Assembly: GCA_014728425.1 (NCBI GenBank)
Contig: WJLO01000109.1
Coordinates: 1 to 5,185, forward strand
Direction: 5' to 3'
DNA from: Minisyncoccota bacterium
Lineage (GTDB): Bacteria > Patescibacteriota > Microgenomatia > UBA1400 > PJMF01
DNA length: 5,185 bases
Position numbers and translations under genes: made by a program
The notes under the pieces: model-generated
Database searches by the model: none
What the model was told of the DNA's origin: nothing
What the model saw: the letters and a program-made list of their open reading frames with translations, nothing else
Shown here: one piece after another, positions 1-4,042 of the stretch
Layout of the letters: the number at the start of each line of letters is the position of its first letter
Numbering within the stretch: position 1 is the stretch's first letter

Positions 1-5
1 GTAAG

Positions 6-305
6 ATGTCAATACAAATCATAAAAAATCAATTAAGATTAAAACACACCACCTATACTATCCATAGTTTTATTGTTAAAGATATCCCTGAAATCCGCAA
101 GATTTTAATTAAAATAGACAGCTGGAAACAAATTATTTTTGAAGGAAAAAAATATCAAGTTTTATATGATGAAGTAGTTTATGATCAAAAAAGAAACCCA
201 ATCCTGATACTACATGGCTACTTGCTAACCAATCCTGATCAAAAATACAAAACTAGCATTAACAACTCTTTGACACCTACATTCGACTTGGAATCCGCGC
301 ACTAA
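6..305 (+). CDS. Hypothetical protein, 99 aa, C-terminus altered by IS30 element
   Basis: This small basic ORF has no motif I recognise. Residues about 15-75 look like one mixed alpha/beta unit (segments VKDIPEIRKILIKID, KQIIFEGKKYQVLYDEVVYD and NPILILHGYLL), with no signal peptide or membrane helix. The start is uncertain: the ATG at 6 is only five bases from the window edge, no ribosome site can be judged, and the frame is open to the edge, so the gene may begin upstream. The last 5-8 residues (ending in LESAH) are encoded by the terminal inverted repeat of the adjacent insertion sequence. The native C-terminus was therefore probably lost or replaced on insertion. I did not find a convincing continuation beyond the right end of the element. 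It may be a real but truncated gene; the composition is plausible for coding. Confidence 0.4.
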   Translation: MSIQIIKNQLRLKHTTYTIHSFIVKDIPEIRKILIKIDSWKQIIFEGKKYQVLYDEVVYDQKRNPILILHGYLLTNPDQKYKTSINNSLTPTFDLESAH

Positions 306-1278
306 TAATTTTTAGTTCTTTGTCAAATGCTTCTTGGGGAGTATAAAAACCAAGGCATTTTCTGGGTCTGTTATTAATTTCTTGAATAATATCACCTAAC
401 TCTTTTTGTGTCACCTTGCTTAAATCAGTCCTCTTTGGCAGATAGCGTCTAATCAATCCATTGTGATATTCATTACTACCTCGTTGCCAGCTAGAATATG
501 GGTCTGCAAAGTAAACTGATAAACCAAATTGTTTATGTTTTACAAATTCTTTACCATTATCAACTGTAGTGGTCTTTTTTGCCTTTAATGGCAAACTATC
601 AAACATTTCACAAACTGCTTCTGCTGTTTCTTCTGCCGATAAGCTTTTAAGCAACCGTGCCTTTAAAAATCTAGTTTTTCTTTCAACCTCAGTATGAGCT
701 CCACCTTTGTGACCTTTTCCCACGATACTATCTCCTTCCCAATGTCCAAACTCCTGTTTATCTTCCACTGATTCTGGTCTCAAATGAATTGAAACTCTAT
801 CTGGTATCTTGTTCCTATGAACTTTCCTCCCGTATTTTTTCCTCCTCTTTTTTTGTTTCCTTGGTAAATACTCCCACAGCTTCTTATCCTTGTTTTTCTG
901 ATCATAAATGTAGCGGTAAATAGTCTCATGGTGAATATGCCAATATGAATTGTTAGGGTGCTTTAATTTCAACCTACCTGCTATTTGTTCTGGACTCCAA
1001 CCACTTCTTAATTTTTTCAATACAAATTTAAATACTGATTTATTTTTTAGTGGATGACGATGACGAGCTTTAGTAATTCTTTTTTCAGATCTTGCTTGGG
1101 CATAAACAGCTACATAATGTTCACCAAAACTATTTCTTTTAATTTCATCTCTAATGCTGCTGTCACTACGACCAAGCCTACGAGCAATTTCTCGCTTACT
1201 AACTCCTTGGTGAATTCAAATTGATATTTTTTCCCGCTCAATGGCAGTTATTTTGATGTGTCTTTTTCCCATCCGCAT
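277..1278 (-). pseudogene. IS30-family DDE transposase, interrupted by an in-frame TGA
   Basis: Read from the ATG at 1278, the frame is 333 codons, normal for IS30 transposases, but codon 21 is TGA (1216-1218). The product would catalyse cut-and-paste or circle-mediated transposition of this element. The N-terminal helix-turn-helix follows the stop (QGVSKREIARRLGRSDSSI, then the REIKRN-like DEIKRN). A second DNA-binding stretch, SGWSPEQIAGRL, lies at about 92-103. The catalytic core has D183 (HWEGDSIVG), D240 (TVDNGKEF) and E270 (QRGSNEYHNGLIRRYLPK), so the DDE triad is intact. GGGGGT lies just upstream of the ATG. The stop sits before the HTH, and I see no good ATG or GTG restart after it for more than 100 codons. 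A start at the TTG at 1020 would lack the HTH. One nonsense change, possibly of a Trp codon, is the simplest explanation; readthrough cannot be excluded. The C-terminal codons run through the terminal repeat. Confidence 0.88.
282..302 (+). repeat. Left terminal inverted repeat of IS30 element
   Basis: This 21-bp sequence contains TGGAATCCGCGCAC and is repeated inverted at 1299-1319 with three mismatches near the outer side. It also encodes the last residues of the transposase on the minus strand and of the small ORF on the plus strand. Confidence 0.85.
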
Positions 1279-1298
1279 ATTTTACCCCCATTCACGAG

Positions 1299-1319
1299 GT
1301 GCGCGGATTCCATTGCGAA
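1299..1319 (-). repeat. Right terminal inverted repeat of IS30 element
   Basis: This is the partner of the repeat at 282-302, with core GTGCGCGGATTCCA. It lies just upstream of the transposase start at 1278, the usual place for the right end of an IS30 element. Confidence 0.85.
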
Positions 1320-1525
1320 CTTAAGAGTTGTAGTTGTGTAATGGATAATTTCGTTCAAGTCCCATGTACGGCGTATACAGGATTTGAATAGTATCTAAGC
1401 TCATGCTAAACAATGGTTGACTTTCTTAGCTGTTTATCACCGTAATTAGGTGTAAATGTACCTATATAAGTAGGATAATCTCCAGCATTCTTTCCAATCC
1501 TTCCAACAATTTAGAATTTGTTCTA
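1320..1525. other. Intergenic stretch with no supported gene
   Basis: This AT-rich segment lies between the IS right end and the stop of the hypothetical gene at 1526. On the minus strand a frame of about 30 codons (containing IGKNAGDYPTYIGTFTPNYG) reads like protein but has no start. It may be a decayed coding remnant. No tRNA, clear terminator or promoter was found. Confidence 0.4.
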
Positions 1526-1900
1526 CTATCGTCTTAATCTATCCAATTGCTCTTGAGTCCAGTAAAACATACTATTGTCAGGATGGGGAAAAGGAGCACC
1601 AACTGCCCGGACTAATCTTGTTTTTCTCCCATCTGGAAATTCTACTGCTAACTCTAATGCTTTATATTTTCTCCTATCTCCATAAGAATCTTGTGATTCA
1701 ATTACTTTTTTATCGACAATCTTTACTTCCTGAGCATCATAAACTACAGTATCGCCAATTTGTAAATTGAAAAGTGGTGCAACTAGTTCTGAGTTGTCAA
1801 TAAATGTTCTACTATCAATCGTCACCCTAGTTTCCTTAAATAATCTTTCCTTTACGCTATCTTGTAAAGACGGTTGAAGCCCACTATTGTCTTCGTGCAT
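1526..1900 (-). CDS. Hypothetical protein, 124 aa, with a small beta-rich core
   Basis: I do not recognise the family. The first ~40 residues are polar. Residues about 46-100 look like a small beta-barrel: LQIGDTVVYDAQEVKIVDKK, then strands KYKALELAVEFPDG and KTRLVRAVG. The GDxVxYD...VKIVDKK pattern recalls SH3-like or KOW-like folds, but that is only a resemblance. The tail has an aromatic stretch (SMFYW) and a basic end (LDRLRR). There is no signal peptide or membrane segment, so the protein is probably cytoplasmic. The ATG at 1900 is supported by AAAGG seven bases upstream and by a promoter at 1931-1959 (TTAACA, 17 bases, TATTAT). The gene appears to be monocistronic, with the tRNA array upstream on the same strand. 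The stop is TAG. Coding status is fairly secure because of the start signals; function is unknown. Confidence 0.7.
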   Translation of the reverse strand: MHEDNSGLQPSLQDSVKERLFKETRVTIDSRTFIDNSELVAPLFNLQIGDTVVYDAQEVKIVDKKVIESQDSYGDRRKYKALELAVEFPDGRKTRLVRAVGAPFPHPDNSMFYWTQEQLDRLRR

Positions 1901-1919
1901 AATAAAGCCTTTCTTTATT
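1901..1919 (-). promoter_or_regulatory. Hairpin with the Shine-Dalgarno sequence in its loop
   Basis: On the minus strand AATAAAG and CTTTATT form a perfect 7-bp stem around the loop AAAGG, immediately before the ATG at 1900. AAAGG is the likely Shine-Dalgarno sequence of the 124-aa gene. The stem is weak (AT-rich). It could tune translation start, or as DNA serve as an operator palindrome. The structure is seen; the role is inferred. Confidence 0.45.
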
Positions 1920-1930
1920 TTACTAGATTA

Positions 1931-1959
1931 ATAATACTAAACAATTTTAAAAATGTTAA
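1931..1959 (-). promoter_or_regulatory. Sigma-70-type promoter for the 124-aa hypothetical gene
   Basis: The -35 box is TTAACA (1954-1959) and the -10 box TATTAT (1931-1936), with a 17-base spacer; each box has one mismatch to consensus. Predicted transcription start is near 1924, giving a leader of about 24 bases that includes the hairpin at 1901-1919. AT-rich background makes chance matches possible. Confidence 0.5.
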
Positions 1960-2091
1960 ATGTAATCTACGACTTAAAAAACTGTGCTAATATGTACAAT
2001 TTTAACATATTAACTGTATACAAAAATAACTCAGAACTAATAGTTGAAAAATAACCAAATAATAAAAAGGGTTGATATATAAATATTTTTG

Positions 2092-2166
2092 GGTGGTACA
2101 CCGGACTTGAACCGGCGGCCTCCGCTTTCACAGAGCGGCGCTCTAACCAACTGAGCTAGTACCACC
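2092..2166 (-). tRNA. tRNA-His (anticodon GTG)
   Basis: A full cloverleaf is visible. The anticodon stem is CCGCT/AGCGG with loop CTGTGAA (anticodon complement at 2129-2131). The D arm is GCTC...GAGC and the T arm is GCCGG TTCAAGT CCGGT. The acceptor is GTGGTAC/GTACCAC. The extra G at -1 (position 2166) opposite C73 (2092) is the histidine identity element, which supports the call. A complete CCA is not encoded. It is the last gene of the array in the direction of transcription, 11 bases after tRNA-Arg. Confidence 0.96.
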
Positions 2167-2177
2167 TTGATTTAAAG

Positions 2178-2250
2178 CGCACCTGGCAGGATTCGAACCT
2201 GCGACCTACTGTTTAGAAGACAGTTGCTCTATCCCCTGAGCTACAGGTGC
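2178..2250 (-). tRNA. tRNA-Arg (anticodon TCT)
   Basis: The cloverleaf is complete: acceptor GCACCTG/CAGGTGC, D stem GCTC/GAGC, anticodon stem ACTGT/ACAGT with loop CTTCTAA, T arm GCAGG TTCGAAT CCTGC and discriminator G. It should read AGA and AGG codons. CCA is not encoded. A truncated, hairpin-bearing copy of its 5' half lies immediately upstream on the same strand (2275-2329). TATAAT on the minus strand (2266-2271) sits between them, about 15 bases before the tRNA, and could be a private -10 box. Confidence 0.96.
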
Positions 2251-2274
2251 TGATAGTTATTTTACATTATAATA

Positions 2275-2329
2275 ACCTACTGTTTAGAAGTCCGCCGGTT
2301 GGCGGATCTATCCCCTGAGCTACAGGTAC
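2275..2329 (-). pseudogene. Truncated tRNA-Arg copy with palindrome replacing the anticodon 5' strand
   Basis: On the minus strand this copies tRNA-Arg from the 5' acceptor (GTACCTG, one change from GCACCTG) through the D arm to GATAGA. It then has the 16-base palindrome TCCGCCAACCGGCGGA (2291-2306) in place of eight bases (GCAACTGT), and resumes at CTTCTAAACAGTAGGT. The T arm and the 3' acceptor strand are absent. It cannot fold into a tRNA because the 5' strand of the anticodon stem is gone. It lies between tRNA-Lys and intact tRNA-Arg and would be co-transcribed with them. It could be a dead duplicate or a structured spacer. Confidence 0.85.
2291..2306. repeat. 16-bp GC-rich palindrome, copy 1
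   Basis: The sequence TCCGCCGGTTGGCGGA (plus strand) has a 6-bp perfect stem and a 4-base loop. It is identical to copies at 2466-2481 and 3800-3815. In all three it lies between TAGA of the D arm and the anticodon loop. There is no T tract after it on the transcribed strand, so it is not a standard terminator. Confidence 0.9.
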
Positions 2330-2352
2330 GAATAGATTTTTTTGTTGTTAAG

Positions 2353-2426
2353 TGAGTCAGCTGGGACTCGAACCCAGGACACCCTGCTTAAGAGGCAGGT
2401 GCTCTAACCAACTGAGCTACTGACCC
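2353..2426 (-). tRNA. tRNA-Lys (anticodon CTT)
   Basis: The acceptor GGGTCAG/CTGACTC contains one G-T pair. The D stem is GCTC/GAGC, the anticodon stem CCTGC/GCAGG with loop CTCTTAA (anticodon complement at 2390-2392), and the T arm CTGGG TTCGAGT CCCAG; the discriminator is A. CCA is not encoded. Its 3' trailer, CTTAACAACAAAAA on the minus strand, is nearly repeated at 2516-2526 next to another tRNA-like copy. Its body is very similar to the CAT-anticodon copies at 2450 and 3758, which suggests common ancestry by duplication. Confidence 0.96.
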
Positions 2427-2449
2427 GTTAATGTTAATAATTTTAATGA

Positions 2450-2502
2450 ACACCTTGCTTATGAGTCCGCCGGTTGGCGGATCTAACCAACTGAGCTACT
2501 AA
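2450..2502 (-). pseudogene. Truncated CAT-anticodon tRNA copy with the same palindrome
   Basis: On the minus strand this reads AGTAGCTCAGTTGGTTAGA, the palindrome (2466-2481), then CTCATAAGCAAGGTGT, and stops. The anticodon loop CTCATAA gives CAT (elongator Met, or Ile2 if lysidine-modified). The 5' acceptor strand, the 5' anticodon strand, the T arm and the 3' acceptor are all missing. All 53 bases are identical to 3784-3836. It lies just upstream of tRNA-Lys on the minus strand, separated by an AT-rich spacer of about 23 bases. Confidence 0.85.
2466..2481. repeat. 16-bp GC-rich palindrome, copy 2
   Basis: Identical to the palindrome at 2291-2306, here inside the truncated CAT copy. On the transcribed strand its CCAAC could also pair with GTTGG of the adjacent D loop, giving an alternative fold. 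Confidence 0.9.
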
Positions 2503-2515
2503 TATAAACAGGTTT

Positions 2516-2530
2516 TTATTGTTAAGTGAG
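2516..2530 (-). repeat. Orphan tRNA 3'-end and trailer fragment
   Basis: On the minus strand this reads CTCACTTAACAATAAAA. It closely matches the 3' end plus trailer of tRNA-Lys (CTCACTTAACAACAAAAA, near 2339-2356), and like that sequence it sits about 21-23 bases upstream of a hairpin-bearing tRNA copy. The tRNA body that should precede it on the minus strand is absent and is replaced by an unrelated coding remnant. It is a short match, so homology is inferred. Confidence 0.5.
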
Positions 2531-2655
2531 ACAACGCTTTTGATCCAGCACTATTATACAACGAAAAATACGTTCTTGTTTTAGGAGCTGTAAGCCTGGA
2601 TGAAAAAATTGAGAGAATTGCAAAGAAAAACAATCAGAGTAAAGCTATTTATTAA
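2530..2655 (+). pseudogene. Orphan C-terminal coding remnant, about 41 codons
   Basis: A plus-strand frame directly after an in-frame TGA reads DNAFDPALLYNEKYVLVLGA, followed by VSLDEKIERIAKKNNQSKAIY and a TAA at 2653-2655. The hydrophobic strand, then a charged helix and a natural-looking end, resemble the tail of a real protein. There is no start codon near its beginning. I do not recognise the family. It begins exactly where the orphan tRNA 3'-end fragment stops, so this is a likely recombination junction that carried in the 3' end of a foreign gene. Confidence 0.45.
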
Positions 2656-2656
2656 C

Positions 2657-2686
2657 TTGATAATATGATATGATTAGTCTAATAAT
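2657..2686 (+). promoter_or_regulatory. Candidate promoter for the fic gene
   Basis: TTGATA (2657-2662) and AATAAT (2681-2686) are spaced by 18 bases, each with one mismatch to the -35 and -10 consensus. Transcription would start near 2693, leaving a leader of about 11 bases. No Shine-Dalgarno sequence is visible before the ATG at 2704. A second AATAAT (2692-2697) in an 11-bp tandem repeat could instead give a leaderless message. Confidence 0.4.
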
Positions 2687-2702
2687 AGACGAATAATAGA
2701 CA
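2681..2702 (+). repeat. 11-bp tandem repeat overlapping the fic promoter and start region
   Basis: AATAATAGAC occurs twice (2681-2690 and 2692-2701), separated by one base. It ends just before the fic ATG and overlaps the predicted -10 box. It could be a repressor site or a slippage product that duplicates the -10 element. Confidence 0.6.
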
Positions 2703-2703
2703 A

Positions 2704-3741
2704 ATGTTTAAACCTCAGTACACCATTACCAACAAATTGCTCGCTAATATTAAGCGTATTAATGAATTAGTGATTGATTTAAACAATCGCCATTTTCCTG
2801 ATGTAATTCTAATGGATTTTGAGAAGAAAGCCAGGATTCTATCAACCTATGCTTCAACAAGCATTGAAGGCAATCCCTTGCCTCTTACAGAAGTTAAAAA
2901 AGTCCTTAAATCAAAATCTGAGCATATCCGGGATACTGAAAAAGAAGTTCTTAATTACAACCAAGCGTTAGAAAGCTTAAACGATAATCTACAAAAAGGT
3001 AAAGTTAAACAGCTGCGCCCTGACTTAATTTTAAATATTCATAAACAAGTAGTTAAGGGATTATTACCGGAACATCAAGTTGGTCACTGGCGTAAAGAGC
3101 CAGTTCAAATTTTAGACCCACACAGTCAACAAGCTGTTTTCCTACCACCTGATTGGCAGCTAGTTCCAAATTTAATTAAAGAATTATTAATTTTTGTAAA
3201 TCAAAATAAAGACAAAATTGATTCATTGATTATAGCTGGTGTTTTCCACAAGCAGTTTGTCCTGATTCATCCTTTTATGGACGGCAATGGTCGCACTACT
3301 CGTTTATTAACTAAACTGTTACTCGCTGACATGGGGCTGAATACTTTTAACTTGTTTAGTTTTGAAAATTATTATAATCAAAATGTTACTAAATACTTTC
3401 AAAAAGTTGGAGAATTTGGAGATTACAATGAGCTATTAAAACAAGATAAAGTAGATTTTACACAGTGGCTTGAGTATTTCACTGATGGGTTAATAGATGA
3501 GCTGCTTAGGGTTAAAAAAATCTTACCATTAAGCGCTCAGAGTCCAGAGCAGCAGCTTAAAGATCATCATCAAGCAATTCTTAAATATTTGCAAACCCAT
3601 CCTTTTATTACCGATAGTGATTATGCGAAATTAGTTGACAGAGCTAAGGCCACAAGAGCTTTAGATTTTAATTTCTTAATAGAGCAAGGCTTGATTAAAA
3701 GAAAAGGTCAGGGCAAAAACACACACTATGTATTGAATTAG
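2704..3741 (+). CDS. Fic-domain protein (probable AMP-transferase), class II, with winged-helix C-terminus
   Basis: Fic enzymes usually transfer AMP from ATP to a hydroxyl on a target protein. The 345-aa product has the full motif HPFMDGNGRTTR (189-200) with catalytic H189, acidic D193 and R197. The N-terminal inhibitory helix S-x-x-x-E-G (S51 to E55-G56, in STSIEGNPL) marks class II, in which E55 blocks productive ATP binding in cis. Residues about 130-148 (KEPVQILDPHSQQAVFLPP) form the target-docking flap. The C-terminal ~60 residues (from about 285) look like a winged helix (HHQAILKYL, TDSDYAKLVDRAKATRALDFL-like, GLIKRKGQGKNTHYVL), common in this subfamily and suggesting DNA binding or autoregulation. 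Length is typical. The gene lies alone on the plus strand inside a minus-strand tRNA array, between two copies of a 53-bp tRNA-derived repeat. No separate antitoxin gene is seen or expected. Its stop is 17 bases from the 3' end of the tRNA-like copy at 3758. Confidence 0.93.
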   Translation: MFKPQYTITNKLLANIKRINELVIDLNNRHFPDVILMDFEKKARILSTYASTSIEGNPLPLTEVKKVLKSKSEHIRDTEKEVLNYNQALESLNDNLQKGKVKQLRPDLILNIHKQVVKGLLPEHQVGHWRKEPVQILDPHSQQAVFLPPDWQLVPNLIKELLIFVNQNKDKIDSLIIAGVFHKQFVLIHPFMDGNGRTTRLLTKLLLADMGLNTFNLFSFENYYNQNVTKYFQKVGEFGDYNELLKQDKVDFTQWLEYFTDGLIDELLRVKKILPLSAQSPEQQLKDHHQAILKYLQTHPFITDSDYAKLVDRAKATRALDFNFLIEQGLIKRKGQGKNTHYVLN

Positions 3742-3783
3742 TATGTTTTTTAATTCGTGAGTCAGCTGGGGCTCGAACCCAGG

Positions 3784-3836
3784 ACACCTTGCTTATGAGT
3801 CCGCCGGTTGGCGGATCTAACCAACTGAGCTACTAA
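3784..3836 (-). repeat. 53-bp direct repeat shared with 2450-2502
   Basis: This identical block covers the D arm, the palindrome, the anticodon loop and the 3' anticodon strand. With its partner at 2450-2502, in the same orientation, it brackets the fic gene and the coding remnant. Homologous recombination between them would remove about 1.33 kb. Confidence 0.88.
3800..3815. repeat. 16-bp GC-rich palindrome, copy 3
   Basis: Identical to the copies at 2291 and 2466, inside the CAT-anticodon copy that keeps its 3' half. Confidence 0.9.
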
Positions 3837-3849
3837 AAAACCTCTACAG

Positions 3850-3932
3850 TGCCAGGAGTAGGATTCGAACCTACGTAGGCAAAAGCCAGCAGTTTTACAG
3901 ACTGCCCTCGTTGACCGCTTGAGTATCCTGGC
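3850..3932 (-). tRNA. tRNA-Tyr (anticodon GTA)
   Basis: This is a class II tRNA with a long variable arm (GGC TTTT GCC). The acceptor is GCCAGGA/TCCTGGC with discriminator A, the D stem CTC/GAG, the anticodon stem GCAGT/ACTGC with loop CTGTAAA (anticodon complement at 3896-3898), and the T arm GTAGG TTCGAAT CCTAC. CCA is not encoded. It is the first gene of the minus-strand array and is divergent from uvrB. The array promoter should lie in 3933-4042, but I could not pick it with confidence. Confidence 0.96.
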
Positions 3933-4030
3933 ATCAAAATAATTATTTTATAAAGAGCTAAAGTCTAGCCTGGGAAAACTAGCTTTGATAAACTATATTC
4001 TCTCAAAAAACCCAAGTTTTTTCCAGAGTA

Positions 4031-4036
4031 TATAAT
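4031..4036 (+). promoter_or_regulatory. -10 box of uvrB, suggesting a leaderless message
   Basis: A perfect TATAAT ends six bases before the ATG at 4043, so transcription would start at or next to the start codon. No Shine-Dalgarno sequence lies upstream. I see no good -35 box at 16-18 bases (the region is A/C-rich), so the evidence rests on the -10 box and the missing ribosome site. Confidence 0.4.
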
Positions 4037-4042
4037 AATACC

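Larger units (their letters stand above)
282..1319 (-). mobile_element. IS30-family insertion sequence, about 1.04 kb
   Basis: The element is bounded by near-perfect 21-bp inverted repeats (282-302 and 1299-1319; 18 of 21 match, the inner 14 bases identical) around one transposase frame. Its length is normal for the IS30 family (about 1.0-1.2 kb). The exact outer ends are uncertain. The transposase stop codon (277-279) lies just outside the 21-bp repeat, and a second inverted pair, ACAACTCTT (262-270) and its complement (1323-1331), lies farther out with unequal spacing. The element may therefore span 262-1331. No 2-3 bp target duplication is evident at either choice of ends. The transposase has an in-frame stop, so this copy is probably not autonomous. 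Confidence 0.85.
3758..3836 (-). pseudogene. CAT-anticodon tRNA-like copy (Met or Ile2) carrying the palindrome
   Basis: The 3' half is intact: loop CTCATAA, 3' anticodon strand GCAAG, T arm CTGGG TTCGAGC CCCAG, acceptor 3' strand CTGACTC and discriminator A. The 5' half has a normal D arm but lacks the 5' anticodon strand, which is replaced by the palindrome at 3800-3815. It also lacks a matching 5' acceptor (TTTTTAG instead of something like GAGTCAG). It cannot form a normal cloverleaf, so I call it a pseudogene. An automated tRNA finder may miss it or score it low. The 3' half is almost identical to tRNA-Lys (one T-loop change). It lies 13 bases after tRNA-Tyr in the direction of transcription. 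Confidence 0.8.

Noticed and set aside
1216..1218. Alternative genetic code with TGA as a sense codon
   Set aside because: fic and 381 codons of uvrB contain no in-frame TGA and use TGG for Trp. One TGA in a transposase is better explained as a mutation.
1371..1520. Short minus-strand frames in the IS-to-gene gap as a small gene
   Set aside because: No start codon with a ribosome site. The only protein-like frame is about 30 codons and ends without context.
2291..2306. GC-rich palindrome as a Rho-independent terminator
   Set aside because: No T tract follows it on either strand in any of the three copies, and it always lies inside a tRNA-like sequence.
2600..2668. 22-codon plus-strand ORF (MKKLRELQRKTIRVKLF...) as a Fic antitoxin
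   Set aside because: AGGAG is 12 bases from its ATG, which is too far to be convincing. Its product lacks the inhibitory S/T-x-x-x-E-G/N motif, which the Fic protein itself carries. It overlaps the better protein-like frame 2530-2655.
3735..3756. GAATTA...TAATTC inverted repeat after fic as a terminator
   Set aside because: The stem is short and AT-only apart from its ends, and the T run lies in the loop, not after the stem. A bidirectional role cannot be supported.
3758..3836. tRNA with an intron or hairpin insertion that could be spliced
   Set aside because: The palindrome replaces the 5' anticodon strand instead of interrupting it. Removing it leaves no bases to pair with GCAAG, and the 5' acceptor strand is also missing.
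2275..3836. CRISPR array
   Set aside because: The repeated units are tRNA-derived, irregularly spaced by tens to more than a thousand bases, and no cas gene is present.
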